DNA of 64,000 nucleotides from Vibrio sp. UCD-FRSSP16_30 (GCF_001676025.1 NZ_LZFW01000002.1:186001-250000), one strand, 5' to 3'. Numbered from the stretch's first letter, positions 19,196 to 29,687 are shown. Program-made: numbers and translations. The notes: generated by a model from the sequence alone, not told the origin.

Positions 19196-19927
19196 ATGCG
19201 CATCCCTAGGATATATCATCCGGAATCTTTATCTTCAGCCACACAAGTTCAGCTTTGCGACGATGCTGCTGGACATATTGGGCGTGTATTAAGAATGCAG
19301 GTAGGCCAAGCCGTCTCTCTCTTTGACGGTAGCAACGTTGAATATTCCGCAGTCATCACTGAGGTTTCCAAGAAAAACGTTGCAGTAGAAATACAAGACT
19401 CTACACAACATAATGTTGAATCCCCGCTAGACATTCATTTAGGCCAGGTTGTTTCTCGTGGCGATAAGATGGAGTTCACCATTCAAAAATCAGTAGAGCT
19501 TGGCGTGAATACCATCACCCCTCTTATCTCTGAGCGCTGTGGCGTAAAACTCGATCCTAAACGTTTTGAAAAAAAGCTGCAGCAATGGCAAAAAATTGCA
19601 ATTGCTGCCTGTGAACAAAGTGGTCGCAATCGAGTCCCTGTCATCAGACCTATCATGCAATTAGAGCAGTGGTGTAGCGAAGAGTACCAAGGGTTAAAAC
19701 TCAATCTTCACCCTCGAGCACCCTACTCTATCAATACACTTCCGCAGCCTATGACCCAAGTGAAACTATTGATAGGCCCAGAAGGTGGACTTTCTGATTC
19801 AGAAATTGCCATGACCACAGAATATAACTTCGAACAAACTTTGTTAGGCCCGCGCGTGCTACGAACAGAAACCGCAGCTCTAACAGCAATTACCGCACTG
19901 CAAGTTCGCTTTGGCGATCTTGGCTAG
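19196..19927 (+). CDS. rsmE: 16S rRNA m3U1498 methyltransferase RsmE
   Basis: 243 residues (E. coli RsmE 243). The N-terminal PUA-like domain starts MRIPRIYHP. The C-terminal SPOUT knot carries [14 protein letters not shown] (near residue 193) and [16 protein letters not shown] (near 220), the SAM-binding signature of the family. It methylates N3 of U1498 in 16S rRNA. gshB starts 11 bp after the stop and is likely co-transcribed. Confidence 0.95.
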   Translation: MRIPRIYHPESLSSATQVQLCDDAAGHIGRVLRMQVGQAVSLFDGSNVEYSAVITEVSKKNVAVEIQDSTQHNVESPLDIHLGQVVSRGDKMEFTIQKSVELGVNTITPLISERCGVKLDPKRFEKKLQQWQKIAIAACEQSGRNRVPVIRPIMQLEQWCSEEYQGLKLNLHPRAPYSINTLPQPMTQVKLLIGPEGGLSDSEIAMTTEYNFEQTLLGPRVLRTETAALTAITALQVRFGDLG

Positions 19928-19938
19928 GAGAGAAACGA

Positions 19939-20886
19939 ATGATTAAGATCGGCATAGTGATGGACCCAATCTCATCCATCAACATTAAAAAAGATTCAAG
20001 CTTTGCAATGCTCCTTGAAGCGCAAAGCCGTGGTTATGAAATCCACTATATGGAAATGAATGATCTTCACTTAGATCAAGGTGTGGCTGTTGCCGATACT
20101 AAGACTCTAAAAATAGAAAAGAACCCTGAATCTTGGTTTGAGTTCCTGTCAGAGCAAACCATCAAATTGTCCGATCTTGACGCGGTATTAATGCGTAAAG
20201 ATCCACCATTTGATACTGAATACATCTACGCAACTTACATTCTTGAGCGCGCGGAAGTGGAAGGGACTCTCATCGTCAACAAGCCACAAAGCCTGCGTGA
20301 TTGTAACGAGAAGCTTTATACCGCATGGTTTGCTGCTCTAACGCCAACCACTATCGTGACTCGCAAAGCTGAAAAAATCAAAGCGTTCCATGAAGAGCAT
20401 CGCGATGTCATTCTTAAACCTCTTGATGGAATGGGCGGCGCGTCTATTTTCCGAGTTAAAGAAGGCGATCCTAACGTATCGGTTATTATCGAAACCCTAA
20501 CTAACCATGGTCAAAACTACGCAATGGCACAAGCGTTCGTTCCCGATATTAGCAATGGTGATAAACGTATTTTGATCGTTGATGGCGAGCCAATGCCATA
20601 TTGCCTAGCGCGTATCCCAGCCAAAGGTGAAACTCGCGGCAACTTAGCAGCAGGTGGTCGCGGTGAAGCAAGACCTCTAAGCGAGACAGATTTTGCCATA
20701 GCTAATGCAATCGGTCCTACACTTAAAGAGAAAGGACTCATTTTTGTCGGCTTAGATGTTATTGGCGACAAAGTAACTGAAATTAATGTCACTAGCCCTA
20801 CTTGTATTGTTGAGATCGAAACTGAATTTGGCATCTCAATTACCGGTAAATTGATGGATGCTATTGAGCGTCGCATCAATAAGTAA
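19939..20886 (+). CDS. gshB: Glutathione synthetase
   Basis: ATP-grasp enzyme that joins gamma-glutamylcysteine and glycine. 315 residues (E. coli 316). KIGIVMDPI at the N-terminus, DAVLMRKDPPFD, NKPQSLRDCNEKL, ILKPLDGMGGASIFR (the ATP-grasp loop), GDKRILIVDGEP and EINVTSPTC are the family signatures. AGGAGAG lies 7 bases before ATG 19939. It forms an operon with rsmE and probably yqgE-ruvX, 120 bp further on. Confidence 0.97.
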   Translation: MIKIGIVMDPISSINIKKDSSFAMLLEAQSRGYEIHYMEMNDLHLDQGVAVADTKTLKIEKNPESWFEFLSEQTIKLSDLDAVLMRKDPPFDTEYIYATYILERAEVEGTLIVNKPQSLRDCNEKLYTAWFAALTPTTIVTRKAEKIKAFHEEHRDVILKPLDGMGGASIFRVKEGDPNVSVIIETLTNHGQNYAMAQAFVPDISNGDKRILIVDGEPMPYCLARIPAKGETRGNLAAGGRGEARPLSETDFAIANAIGPTLKEKGLIFVGLDVIGDKVTEINVTSPTCIVEIETEFGISITGKLMDAIERRINK

Positions 20887-21006
20887 TACCTCTCTTGCAA
20901 AAGAAATAACTGCTAAAACTCGTAGCCAGCAAGCTTGTGAATAACCGATATTGCATCAACACTCGCTTGCTGTCTTATTTTAAGAGGGAATTTTCAGAGG
21001 TAGCCT

Positions 21007-21567
21007 ATGAATCTTACTAATCATTTTTTAGTCGCCATGCCATCGATAGAAGACCCTTATTTTAAGCGTTCCGTTATCTATATTTGTGAGCATAATGAAA
21101 ATGGCGCGATGGGGATTATGATTAACGCTCCTATCGATATCACTGTCGGCGGCATGTTAAAGCAGGTCGAGCTTAAATCAGCCAATATCCAAGCTGGCGA
21201 TAGTCTCAAGCAGCCAGTACACAATGGCGGCCCGGTATCAGAAGATCGCGGCTTTATTTTGCATCAACCAAAAGATAAATATCAATCGAGTATGGTGATG
21301 ACAGACAGCCTGACCGTCACGACCTCTAAAGACATATTGGCAGTGCTCGGTACTCAAGAAGAGCCAACACAGTACCTAGTGGCACTGGGATATTCAGGTT
21401 GGGAAGCCGGTCAACTGGAAAGCGAACTCGCCGAAAACTCTTGGTTAACGATCGAAGCTGATCCCAATATTATCTTTACAACACCAGTACAAGATCGCTG
21501 GTCTAGCGCCGTGCAATCTTTAGGTATAGATGCCTCCCAATTATCAACACAAGCAGGACATGCATGA
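21007..21567 (+). CDS. yqgE: YqgE (UPF0301/AlgH family) protein
   Basis: 186 residues (E. coli YqgE 187). The family signature F-L-V-A-M-P (residues 7-12) is followed by [20 protein letters not shown], and [13 protein letters not shown] lies near residue 76. No catalytic motif is known and function is unresolved; the Pseudomonas AlgH relative was linked to alginate regulation. GAGGTAG lies before ATG 21007. The stop overlaps the start of ruvX (ATGA), indicating translational coupling. Confidence 0.94.
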   Translation: MNLTNHFLVAMPSIEDPYFKRSVIYICEHNENGAMGIMINAPIDITVGGMLKQVELKSANIQAGDSLKQPVHNGGPVSEDRGFILHQPKDKYQSSMVMTDSLTVTTSKDILAVLGTQEEPTQYLVALGYSGWEAGQLESELAENSWLTIEADPNIIFTTPVQDRWSSAVQSLGIDASQLSTQAGHA

Positions 21568-21989
21568 GCAAAACCATCATGGCATTTGATTATGGCACCA
21601 AAAGCATTGGTAGTGCCATAGGCCAAGACATCACAGGTACAGCCACCCCTCTAAAAGCTTTTAAGGCCAAAGACGGCATCCCAAATTGGGACGATATTGG
21701 TAATTTACTGACTGAGTGGAAACCCGATTTAGTGGTTGTAGGCTTACCAACAGACTTACACGGTAAAGACTTGCAAACCATCACCCCTAGGGCGAAAAAG
21801 TTTGCTCAGCGCATACATGGTCGATTTGGCGTGCCGGTTGAGCTTCATGATGAAAGACTTTCAACAACAGAAGCTCGCTCAGATCTTTTTGCTATGGGTG
21901 GTTACAAAGCATTAAGTAAAGGTAACGTGGATTGCCAATCCGCCGTGGTGATTTTAGAAAGTTGGTTTGAAAGCCAGTGGGGAGAGTAG
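21564..21989 (+). CDS. yqgF: YqgF/RuvX, pre-16S rRNA nuclease, RNase H-like
   Basis: 141 residues (E. coli 138). RNase H-fold motifs: [16 protein letters not shown] (first Asp, residue 9), [14 protein letters not shown], and [16 protein letters not shown]. In E. coli it matures the 5' end of 16S rRNA; the family was first proposed as a Holliday-junction resolvase. It overlaps yqgE by 4 bp and is convergent with pilU, only 5 bp apart. Confidence 0.95.
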   Translation: MSKTIMAFDYGTKSIGSAIGQDITGTATPLKAFKAKDGIPNWDDIGNLLTEWKPDLVVVGLPTDLHGKDLQTITPRAKKFAQRIHGRFGVPVELHDERLSTTEARSDLFAMGGYKALSKGNVDCQSAVVILESWFESQWGE

Positions 21990-21994
21990 CCCCC

Positions 21995-23098
21995 TCATCC
22001 CATATCAATCTTAATGTCATCTAAAGGACCATCAGTACTTACCCCTTGATGATTCTTTAACATCAGGCGCAGATCATTGGCAGAATCTGCGCTGCGTAAC
22101 GCCTCTTCCTCTGTGATCTTATCTTGCTTAAGCAGTTCAAGTAGAGATTGATCAAAAGTACAAATCCCAACTTGTTGAGTTTTTGCCATATAGCTTTTGA
22201 TCTCTGTGATCTCCCCTTGACGAATGAGATCCGATGCCCTTGGCGTCACTTGCAGTATCTCTAAAGCAACATGGCGTCCCGTACCATTTTTGGCTTTAAG
22301 CAATTGCTGACCGACAATTCCCTTTAGATTAAGAGAAAGATCCAACAGGAAATGCTCTCTTTGTTCTTTGGACACCAAATGTAAAATCCGATCTAATGCC
22401 TGATTGGCATTATTGGCGTGCAAGGTTGCCACACACAAATGCCCCGTTTCAGCAAAGGTCATTGCATAACGCATGGTTTCTGGGGTGCGTATCTCACCAA
22501 TGACAATCATATCCGGAGCTTGTCGTAATGAGTTCTTTAACGCAATTTCATAACTTTCTGTATCGAGCCCAACCTCACGCTGAGTGACGATGCTCTTGTG
22601 ATGCTGATGCACAAATTCAATGGGATCTTCTACCGTCAATATATGACCGTGTTGAGTTTGATTTCTATGGCCGACCATAGCGGCAAGAGTACTGGATTTA
22701 CCAGAACCTGTCGCACCAACTACCAAGACTAAACCACGCTTTGTCATCGCCAGATCTTTTAATGTATCAGGCAAGCCAAGATCGGCAAAAGAAGGAATAT
22801 TTGTTTCAATATGACGAATCACCGCACCGGGTAAGTCACGCTGAAAAAAAGCACTGACTCTAAAGCGACCAGATTCACTCTCAATGGCAAAATTAGCCTC
22901 TCGAGTAGCGCGAAACTCCTTACGCCTATCATTATCCATGATGCTATCAAGAAGGGCTGTCACTCCAGATTGATGCAGTTTGTCAGCAAAAGGCTGCAAC
23001 TCCCCGTCGATGCGAAACATGCAAGGAGAGTCTACCGTAATGTACAAATCTGACGCCTTTTGTTGCGTCATCGCATCGAGCAATTCTTTAAGTTCCAT
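21995..23098 (-). CDS. pilU: PilU, twitching/retraction ATPase
   Basis: 367 residues, a hexameric secretion ATPase of the PilT/PilU branch. Walker A GATGSGKSST is near residue 130. The Asp box is ILTVEDPIEFVHQ, Walker B MIVIGEIRTPETM, and the His box TGHLCVATLHANNANQ. The N-terminal KASDLYITVDSPCMFRIDGEL and C-terminal extension identify PilU over PilT. It assists PilT in type IV pilus retraction. It lies 26 bp downstream of pilT in one leftward operon, and abuts ruvX tail to tail. Confidence 0.95.
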   Translation of the reverse strand: MELKELLDAMTQQKASDLYITVDSPCMFRIDGELQPFADKLHQSGVTALLDSIMDNDRRKEFRATREANFAIESESGRFRVSAFFQRDLPGAVIRHIETNIPSFADLGLPDTLKDLAMTKRGLVLVVGATGSGKSSTLAAMVGHRNQTQHGHILTVEDPIEFVHQHHKSIVTQREVGLDTESYEIALKNSLRQAPDMIVIGEIRTPETMRYAMTFAETGHLCVATLHANNANQALDRILHLVSKEQREHFLLDLSLNLKGIVGQQLLKAKNGTGRHVALEILQVTPRASDLIRQGEITEIKSYMAKTQQVGICTFDQSLLELLKQDKITEEEALRSADSANDLRLMLKNHQGVSTDGPLDDIKIDMG

Positions 23099-23124
23099 CT
23101 TCTTTCCTTGCTGTTATTTTATGC

Positions 23125-24171
23125 TTAAAAACCAGAACCAAGCATAGGTTGAATCTCAATCTTAGCCTCAGCCTCTTCTCGGCTCACTAAGTCTTGTTGC
23201 ATCAGTTGATTAACCGATTGCTCCATCGTTGTCATGCCAAGAGCTGCGCCCGTTTGGATAATGGAGTACATCTGCGCGACTTTATCTTCTCTGATAAGGT
23301 TTCTAATTGCTGGGTTTGCCAGCATAATTTCATGACATGCCACTCGCCCGCCACCATTGCGTTTTAATAACTTTTGCGCAATCACTGCACGTAACGATTC
23401 CGATAGCATAGAGCGCACCATGTTTTTATCGCCTGCTGGAAACACATCAATAATTCTATCAATACTCTTTGCAGCAGAACTAGTGTGCAAAGTACCAAAG
23501 ACTAAGTGACCGGTTTCTGCGGCAGTAAGAGCAAGGCTGATCGTTTCTTGATCGCGCAGCTCACCCACCAAAATTACATCAGGATCCTCACGCAAAGCCG
23601 AACGTAATGCCGCCTTAAAGCTATGTGTATCACGGTGAACTTCACGCTGATTCACCAAACATTTAGAACTTTGATGAACAAATTCGATAGGGTCTTCAAT
23701 GGTTAAAATATGCTTATTGTGGTTACGATTAATATAATCAACCATCGCCGCTAGAGTGGTTGATTTACCCGAGCCTGTAGGCCCTGTTACCAAGACTAAG
23801 CCTTTCTCATAGTTGACTATTTTTTCAAATATAGGCGGGCAATTAAGCTGTTCTAAAGTAGGAATGACGGTTGGGATGGTTCGAAATACTGCCGAAGAAC
23901 CACGGCTTTGATTGAAGGCATTAACCCTAAAACGCCCCACACCACTAAGTTCTATCGAAAAATCGAGCTCTAAATTTGACTCGAACTCACTTCGCTGAGC
24001 ATCATCCATAATATCAAAAATAAGAGCATGAACTTCAGCCTCACTAAATTCAGGCATCTCTAGACGTCGAACGTCACCATCAATTCTAACCATTGGTGGC
24101 AAACCTGACGAAAGATGTAGATCTGAGGCATTATGCTTTACACTAAAGCGAAGTAATTCGGTGATATCCAT
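23125..24171 (-). CDS. pilT: PilT, type IV pilus retraction ATPase
   Basis: 348 residues from ATG 24171 (MDITELLRFSVKHNASDLHLS, the canonical PilT start; the frame open from 24210 adds 13 unrelated residues). Walker A GPTGSGKSTT near residue 130; Asp box ILTIEDPIEFVHQ; Walker B VILVGELRDQETI; His box TGHLVFGTLHTSSA. The AIRNLIREDKVAQMYSIIQTG segment matches the PilT-specific AIRNLIRE motif. It powers retraction for twitching, surface sensing and DNA uptake. Divergent from yggS, with only 24 bp between start codons, so promoters overlap the coding starts. Confidence 0.96.
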   Translation of the reverse strand: MDITELLRFSVKHNASDLHLSSGLPPMVRIDGDVRRLEMPEFSEAEVHALIFDIMDDAQRSEFESNLELDFSIELSGVGRFRVNAFNQSRGSSAVFRTIPTVIPTLEQLNCPPIFEKIVNYEKGLVLVTGPTGSGKSTTLAAMVDYINRNHNKHILTIEDPIEFVHQSSKCLVNQREVHRDTHSFKAALRSALREDPDVILVGELRDQETISLALTAAETGHLVFGTLHTSSAAKSIDRIIDVFPAGDKNMVRSMLSESLRAVIAQKLLKRNGGGRVACHEIMLANPAIRNLIREDKVAQMYSIIQTGAALGMTTMEQSVNQLMQQDLVSREEAEAKIEIQPMLGSGF

Positions 24172-24195
24172 AACATTCCTTATTAAGTCAAAACT

Positions 24196-24906
24196 ATGCA
24201 GACAATCCAATCAAATTTAGAAAATATTCATCAGCAGATTCAAGATTCTGAACGTAAGTTTGGGCGTCCAATTCATTCAGTGCAACTTCTTGCGGTAAGT
24301 AAAACTAAACCGATTCAAGCCGTAGTGAATGCTTGTGAAGCTGGTCAACGTCAATTTGGCGAGAACTACGTTCAAGAAGGCGTTGAAAAAATTCAATATT
24401 TTCAAGAACATCATAACGACTTAGACATAAAATGGCACTTTATTGGTCCAATACAATCTAATAAAACGCGTCCCATCAGTGAGAACTTTGATTGGGTGCA
24501 CTCTATTGACCGCGCCAAGGTTGCTCAACGCCTAAGCGATCAAAGACCAGATAATAAAAAACCGATACAAGTGCTTATTCAAGTGAATACCAGCGGCGAA
24601 GCCAGTAAATCAGGTATTTCCACACAACAAGCTCTCGAACTGGCGACGGTTATCGAAGGTCTACCTAATCTAACTTTGCGTGGACTAATGTCCATCCCAG
24701 CGAATGTTTCGAGTTATGATGAGCAGCTGCATGCCTTTAATCAGCTTAAAGACTTGTTTGAACAAATAAAATCCCAATATCCACAAGTAGATACTTTGTC
24801 TATGGGCATGAGTGGCGATATGCAAGCGGCAATCGAAGCTGGCAGTACCATGGTTCGCATCGGTACCGCTATTTTTGGTGCACGTGACTATTCAAATGCT
24901 AAATAG
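24196..24906 (+). CDS. yggS: YggS/PLPBP, pyridoxal phosphate homeostasis protein
   Basis: 236 residues, a fold-type III PLP-binding protein without known catalysis. LLAVSKTKP (near residue 31) holds the Schiff-base Lys; FGENYVQEG, WHFIGPIQSNK, LIQVNTSGEASKSG, GLMSIP and LSMGMSGDMQAAIEAGSTMVRIGTAIFG are the family landmarks. It buffers PLP and affects amino-acid pools. It heads the yggS-proC-yggT string; proC starts 54 bp later. Confidence 0.95.
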   Translation: MQTIQSNLENIHQQIQDSERKFGRPIHSVQLLAVSKTKPIQAVVNACEAGQRQFGENYVQEGVEKIQYFQEHHNDLDIKWHFIGPIQSNKTRPISENFDWVHSIDRAKVAQRLSDQRPDNKKPIQVLIQVNTSGEASKSGISTQQALELATVIEGLPNLTLRGLMSIPANVSSYDEQLHAFNQLKDLFEQIKSQYPQVDTLSMGMSGDMQAAIEAGSTMVRIGTAIFGARDYSNAK

Positions 24907-24960
24907 AGCAAACCATAAGTTAGTAAACCATAAATAAAACAAACAGTAAGGGATCACTTT

Positions 24961-25785
24961 TTGGCTAATTCAGTACGTAACATTGCCTTTATTGGCTCTG
25001 GGAACATGGCAAGCTCTATCATTGCAGGACTGCTTGATAGTGGCTATCCAGCGCAAGCCATCACGGCAACTGCGCCTTCACAGCAAAGTCGCGATAGCAT
25101 CGCTGAGCGTTTTTCGGTTGCCACAACGCCGGACAATCACTTAGCCGTCTCGCAAGCTGATGTGATTGTTCTCTCAGTAAAACCGCAGATGATGTCCGAT
25201 GTATTAGCTGAACTTTCTGATATTGATTTTGAGAACAAACTACTCATCTCAATTGCGGCAGGTATTACCGTGCCACGTTTACAATCAATGCTCGGTAAAA
25301 ATGCCGACTTTGTACGAGTCATGCCAAATACTCCCTCTTTACTGGGACTGGGCATGAGTGGCTTATATGCTCCACAGAATATTAGCCAACAACACAAAGC
25401 CTTTGCTGGGCAATTAATGCAAGCAGTAGGCGAGATTTGCTGGGTTGAAAGTGAAGCTCAAATTAACTCGATTATTGCCGCAGCTGGAAGCTCACCTGCT
25501 TATTTCTTCTTATTTATGGAAGCAATGCAAAAAGAAGCCATAGCTCAAGGTTTTGACGAACAAACCGCGCGCTTACTGGTTCAACAATCTGCCGCAGGCG
25601 CTGCACAAATGGTGGTCGAAAATCCAGATTTAGAGCTTGCGACTTTGCGTAATCAGGTGACCTCAAAAGGTGGTACGACAGCAGAAGCTATCGCCACATT
25701 TAACCAACATCAACTCTCCGATACCGTCGCTAAAGCCATGCAGGCTGCAGTAAAACGTGCCGAAGAGATGGAATCCCTTTTTTAA
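24961..25785 (+). CDS. proC: Pyrroline-5-carboxylate reductase
   Basis: Last step of proline synthesis, NAD(P)H-dependent. 274 residues. Rossmann motif IAFIGSGNMASSII (residues 8-21), VRVMPNTPSLLGLGMSGL (near 119), and the C-terminal dimer domain with AAAGSSPAYFFLFMEAM and VTSKGGTTAEAI. The start is TTG at 24961; the first ATG would remove part of the nucleotide-binding motif. AAGGG lies about 10 bases upstream. yggT follows 18 bp downstream, as in other gammaproteobacteria. Confidence 0.95.
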   Translation: MANSVRNIAFIGSGNMASSIIAGLLDSGYPAQAITATAPSQQSRDSIAERFSVATTPDNHLAVSQADVIVLSVKPQMMSDVLAELSDIDFENKLLISIAAGITVPRLQSMLGKNADFVRVMPNTPSLLGLGMSGLYAPQNISQQHKAFAGQLMQAVGEICWVESEAQINSIIAAAGSSPAYFFLFMEAMQKEAIAQGFDEQTARLLVQQSAAGAAQMVVENPDLELATLRNQVTSKGGTTAEAIATFNQHQLSDTVAKAMQAAVKRAEEMESLF

Positions 25786-25803
25786 CTTCATCAAGGTTTT
25801 GTA

Positions 25804-26373
25804 ATGAATTCAATGCAATTTTTAGTGACTACCGTTTTTGACCTATACATCATGGTCGTCATTCTTAGAATTTGGTTGCAGGCGGCACGAGCTGACTTCT
25901 ACAACCCGTTTTCACAGTTTATTGTGAAAGCAACACAACCGGTTTTAAAACCACTGCGCCGTATTATTCCATCAATTGGTAATATCGATCTTGCTACGAT
26001 TAGCTTTGCCTACGTGCTATGTGTATTAAAGTTTGTACTGCTGATGTTTATTGCGTCCAATGGCGCGGTAGGCTTTAGTCCTGATCTATTAATTATTGGT
26101 CTGCTTGCTCTAGTTAAAGCGGCCGGTAAATTACTATTTTGGGTGCTACTACTACGTGCAATTCTTAGCTGGGTAAGCCAAGGTCGCAGCCCTATGGAAT
26201 ATGTATTCCATCAATTAACTGAACCTATGCTTGCACCAATTCGCCGTATTCTTCCAGCAATGGGTGGATTAGATCTTAGTGTTTTGGTTCTGTTTCTTGT
26301 CCTTCAATTTGCCAACTTCCTAATGGGTGACTTAACTAGCAGCCTATTTGGACCGATTTGGTACGGACTGTAA
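25804..26373 (+). CDS. yggT: YggT family membrane protein
   Basis: 189 residues made of two YGGT repeats. Each has one hydrophobic helix, an R-x-WLQAARADFYNPFSQFI or R-AILSWVSQGRSPMEYVFHQL segment, and a P-x-L-x-P-x-RRI-x-P turn (PLRRIIPSIGNID and PIRRILPAMGGLD), followed by a second helix. Four membrane segments in all. The E. coli homologue has been linked to osmotic tolerance and potassium uptake; its activity is unknown. Located between proC and a DUF4426 gene in the same operon. Confidence 0.93.
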   Translation: MNSMQFLVTTVFDLYIMVVILRIWLQAARADFYNPFSQFIVKATQPVLKPLRRIIPSIGNIDLATISFAYVLCVLKFVLLMFIASNGAVGFSPDLLIIGLLALVKAAGKLLFWVLLLRAILSWVSQGRSPMEYVFHQLTEPMLAPIRRILPAMGGLDLSVLVLFLVLQFANFLMGDLTSSLFGPIWYGL

Positions 26374-26399
26374 TTTTTATTTAGGGGCCCCGTTACACG

Positions 26400-26855
26400 A
26401 TGAGTTACATAATGAAAAAGCAACTTATAAAAGCACTGTGCGCTCTGCTAATTGCAGGATTTGCAATGCCAAGTTTAGCGGGACAATTTGTTCGAATGAA
26501 AGATATTGAACTGCATTATTCTGCGTTTAATTCGACATTTTTAGCCCCTAAAGTTGCTAGAGATTTAAAGCTAAAAAGAAACCCTTATATCGCGCTGATC
26601 AATATCAGCGCTTTAGATCTCTACAGCGTAGGTAAAAAACCTACCCCAGTCGTACTGACAGGTACGGCAAAAAATTTGGTCGGAAATACCAAAAAATTAA
26701 CCTTTAGAGAAATCACTCAAGGTGAAGCTATCTACTATTTAGCGGAACTGCCTATTACCGAGAATGAAACTTTCCGCTTTGAAATCAAAGCAGACTCTGG
26801 CACTAAAGGCAGTGGTATTCTTCGATTTAATCAAACCTTCCATATTCAGGAGTAA
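26400..26855 (+). CDS. DUF4426 periplasmic protein
   Basis: 151 residues with a signal peptide (hydrophobic residues 8-26, cleavage near SLAG). The mature part is a predicted beta-rich domain with [21 protein letters not shown] and [10 protein letters not shown], fitting the DUF4426 family found in Vibrio and relatives between yggT and rdgB. Function unknown. Two starts are possible: ATG 26400, with AGGGG 11 bases upstream, or ATG 26412 (MKKQLIK), a more typical signal-peptide start. It is 8 bp from rdgB. Confidence 0.83.
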   Translation: MSYIMKKQLIKALCALLIAGFAMPSLAGQFVRMKDIELHYSAFNSTFLAPKVARDLKLKRNPYIALINISALDLYSVGKKPTPVVLTGTAKNLVGNTKKLTFREITQGEAIYYLAELPITENETFRFEIKADSGTKGSGILRFNQTFHIQE

Positions 26856-26863
26856 TTTCCCCT

Positions 26864-27490
26864 TTGTCTGTCAACGAATCTGTAAATAAGCCAGCAAATA
26901 AATTAGTACTTGCTACTGGCAACCAAGGTAAAGTGCGCGAAATGGCAAGCCTATTGTCTGATTTTGGTTTTGAGGTACAAGCGCAAAGTGAATACAACGT
27001 CTCCGATGTTGCAGAAACTGGCACTACTTTTATCGAAAACGCCATTATTAAAGCCCGTCATGCCGCTCAAGAAACCGGTCTACCCGCGATTGCTGATGAC
27101 TCTGGCTTAGAAGTTGATTACCTAAAAGGCGCGCCCGGTATTTATTCGGCACGTTTTGCCGGAGAAGATGCTACAGACAAGCAAAACCTCGACAAGTTAC
27201 TGCACGATCTTGAAGGCGTTGCTAAAGATCAACGCAGCGCTCGCTTTCATTGCGTTTTGGTCTACATGCGTCATCACCTAGACCCGACTCCTATTGTTTG
27301 TCATGGCGTATGGGAAGGTCAGATCTTAGAGCAATCTGAGGGTGAAAACGGCTTTGGTTATGATCCTATTTTTTATGTGCCAGAAGATCAGTGCGCATCA
27401 GCACAGCTGACACCTGAACGAAAAAAACAGCTTTCCCATCGCGGTAAAGCACTAAGCCAACTGTTTGATAAGTTAAAACAAGCACTATGA
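26864..27490 (+). CDS. rdgB: RdgB, dITP/XTP pyrophosphatase
   Basis: 208 residues of the Ham1/RdgB family, which removes dITP, dXTP and ITP from the nucleotide pool. [18 protein letters not shown] (near residue 14) is the signature; [25 protein letters not shown] is the substrate site, and [12 protein letters not shown] lies near 163. The start is TTG at 26864 with AGGAG at 26848-26852. This gives about ten residues more than E. coli (197 aa), and an internal start cannot be fully excluded. It overlaps hemW by 4 bp. Confidence 0.94.
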   Translation: MSVNESVNKPANKLVLATGNQGKVREMASLLSDFGFEVQAQSEYNVSDVAETGTTFIENAIIKARHAAQETGLPAIADDSGLEVDYLKGAPGIYSARFAGEDATDKQNLDKLLHDLEGVAKDQRSARFHCVLVYMRHHLDPTPIVCHGVWEGQILEQSEGENGFGYDPIFYVPEDQCASAQLTPERKKQLSHRGKALSQLFDKLKQAL

Positions 27491-28668
27491 GCAAACTAAT
27501 TCCACCATCACTAGGGCTGTATATTCACATTCCATGGTGTGTACAAAAATGCCCTTATTGCGACTTTAATTCACACGCCTTAAAAGGTGATATTCCTGAA
27601 GAGTTGTACATTAATGCCCTGCTTGAAGATTTAGAGACGGATCTTGCCAAGTACGCGGATTCAATAGAAGAGAGGAAGCTCACTTCTATTTTCATTGGTG
27701 GTGGAACCCCAAGCCTAATTTCCTCTGATCAAATCGCTCGTCTATTAAAGGGAGTCCAACAACGAATCCCATTTATCGACAACATTGAGATTACGATGGA
27801 GGCAAATCCTGGCACGATTGAAGCTAAGCGTTTTGCTCAATACGTTGATGCAGGCATTAGCCGAATGTCTATTGGCGTGCAAAGCTTTGAGCAAGAAAAA
27901 CTGGAACGTTTAGGGCGTATTCACGGTAAAGATGAAGCGGTAAATGCGGCAAAACTTGCGCATAATATCGGTCTAAATAGCTTCAACCTAGATTTGATGC
28001 ATGGCTTACCAAATCAAAGCATCAAACAGGCACTCACTGATTTAGAAAAAGCCATTGAGCTCGCTCCGCCGCATTTATCTTGGTATCAGTTAACGATTGA
28101 GCCGAATACGCTGTTTTATTATAAAAAACCGACTTTGCCAGATGACGATGACCTATGGGATATCTTTGAACAAGGACATCAAAAGCTGACCGCGGCTGGC
28201 TACGTACAATATGAGATTTCTGGCTATAGCAAGCCGGGCTATCAATGTCAGCACAACCTCAATTATTGGCGCTTTGGTGACTACCTTGGCATTGGTTGTG
28301 GTTCACATGGCAAATTGAGCTTTGCCGATGGACGCATTGTACGTACCACTAAGATCAAGCACCCTCGCGGGTATTTAGGCGCATACCAAAACCTAGTGAA
28401 ACCCTATACCAATAGTGAGCAGTTAGTCGCAGATGGAGACCGTTCATTTGAGTTCTTCATGAACCGCTTTCGACTCATTGAAGCTTGCCCAAAACAAGAC
28501 TTCATTGATACCACAGGGCTTCCTTTAAGCTCAATTAAGCCGACAATGGACTGGGCGTTAGATATGGCTTATCTGACAGAAAGTGATACTCATTGGCAGA
28601 TCACGGAGAAAGGAAAGCTATTCCTTAACGATCTGCTCGAAGCTTTTATGCCAGAAGAAAGCGAATAG
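27487..28668 (+). CDS. hemW: HemW, radical-SAM heme chaperone
   Basis: 393 residues. The radical SAM cluster motif CxxxCxxC is C18-C22-C25 in [14 protein letters not shown]; the fourth Cys typical of HemN is absent, which marks HemW. The SAM-binding GGGTPSLIS, the EANPGT and GVQSF segments, and the C-terminal HemN-type domain are present. It inserts heme into respiratory proteins and was long misnamed coproporphyrinogen oxidase. Translationally coupled to rdgB (ATGA overlap). A hairpin follows the stop. Confidence 0.95.
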   Translation: MSKLIPPSLGLYIHIPWCVQKCPYCDFNSHALKGDIPEELYINALLEDLETDLAKYADSIEERKLTSIFIGGGTPSLISSDQIARLLKGVQQRIPFIDNIEITMEANPGTIEAKRFAQYVDAGISRMSIGVQSFEQEKLERLGRIHGKDEAVNAAKLAHNIGLNSFNLDLMHGLPNQSIKQALTDLEKAIELAPPHLSWYQLTIEPNTLFYYKKPTLPDDDDLWDIFEQGHQKLTAAGYVQYEISGYSKPGYQCQHNLNYWRFGDYLGIGCGSHGKLSFADGRIVRTTKIKHPRGYLGAYQNLVKPYTNSEQLVADGDRSFEFFMNRFRLIEACPKQDFIDTTGLPLSSIKPTMDWALDMAYLTESDTHWQITEKGKLFLNDLLEAFMPEESE

Positions 28669-28681
28669 ATAAAATAAAGAA

Positions 28682-28712
28682 ACTAATGGCTCCATAATTA
28701 TGAGCCATTAGT
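28682..28712. terminator. Hairpin between hemW and glsA
   Basis: ACTAATGGCTC (28682-28692) pairs with GAGCCATTAGT (28702-28712), an 11-bp perfect stem between convergent genes. Neither side has a good T tract, so termination efficiency is uncertain. Confidence 0.55.
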
Positions 28713-28741
28713 TATTGAGGCATTTAGTTAATGAGCACTCT

Positions 28742-29662
28742 TTAAAAGATAGAACGACCAATACGTTCCGATAACAACTCCAACGCCCGCGTGCCTGCTA
28801 GCGAGTTACCAGAAGCATCGAGCTCTGGAGACCATACTGCAATCGTCATTTCACCCGGAACAATCGCTATAATACCGCCGCCGACACCAGACTTACCCGG
28901 CATACCAACCCGATAAGCAAACTCACCAGCTCCATCATACAAACCACAAGTGGCCAATAATGCGTTCAATTGTTTGCTCTGAGTGACTGACACTATGCGC
29001 TTGCCCGATTGCACTAAACTGCCTTTATTTGCAAGATAGCTAAAGGTTTTGGCTAAATCTACGCAGCTCATTTTTAGTGCGCAAGCATAGAAATAGTTTT
29101 CTAGAACCGGATGTACTTCACTATGAAAATTAGCAAAGGAGCGCATTAGATAGGCAATTGCCGCGTTGCGGTCACCGTGCATCATTTCTGAATTGGCTAC
29201 TACCTTGTCATAGACCAAACGCGGGTCACCCGATAACTGTCTAACAAACTCCAATAAAGAATGTCGAGGGGCTGATAATCGACAATTTAATAAATCTGCG
29301 ACGACAATTGCACCAGCATTGATGAAGGGATTACGCGGGATCCCCTGCTCCATCTCTAACTGAATCAATGAATTAAATGCCTGACCGGAAGGCTCTTTGC
29401 CTACTCGTTGCCAAATTTCACTCTGATCATAAAGACGCATAGCAAGGGTTAAACTCAGCGCTTTAGAGATAGATTGAATTGAAAATGCTTCCTCAGAATC
29501 TCCGGCTTTAAACACTTCGCCTGCATTGGTGTACACCGCAATGCCAAGCTTAGTATTTGCTACCTGCGCTAACGCAGGGATATAGTCAGCGACTTTTCCC
29601 TGACCAATTAATGGCGTCACTTCAGCCAATATGTCTTGTAAAATTTGCGCGGTAGGTTTCAT
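28742..29662 (-). CDS. glsA: Glutaminase
   Basis: Serine-type beta-lactamase-like glutaminase converting glutamine to glutamate and ammonia. 306 residues (E. coli GlsB 308). The catalytic Ser-x-x-Lys is SIQSISKAL near residue 63; NPFINAGAI, the Asn site, and [16 protein letters not shown] are the other signatures. The complete single-domain length agrees with the family. It is transcribed leftward; a terminator from the next upstream gene lies 25 bp before its start, so it has its own promoter. Confidence 0.95.
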   Translation of the reverse strand: MKPTAQILQDILAEVTPLIGQGKVADYIPALAQVANTKLGIAVYTNAGEVFKAGDSEEAFSIQSISKALSLTLAMRLYDQSEIWQRVGKEPSGQAFNSLIQLEMEQGIPRNPFINAGAIVVADLLNCRLSAPRHSLLEFVRQLSGDPRLVYDKVVANSEMMHGDRNAAIAYLMRSFANFHSEVHPVLENYFYACALKMSCVDLAKTFSYLANKGSLVQSGKRIVSVTQSKQLNALLATCGLYDGAGEFAYRVGMPGKSGVGGGIIAIVPGEMTIAVWSPELDASGNSLAGTRALELLSERIGRSIF

Positions 29663-29687
29663 TTTTCACCTTCGGTCATTTAAAGAC

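Noticed and set aside
28621..28741. Strong terminator between hemW and glsA
   Set aside because: The stem is good but no T tract follows on either strand, so it is listed only as a hairpin with modest confidence.
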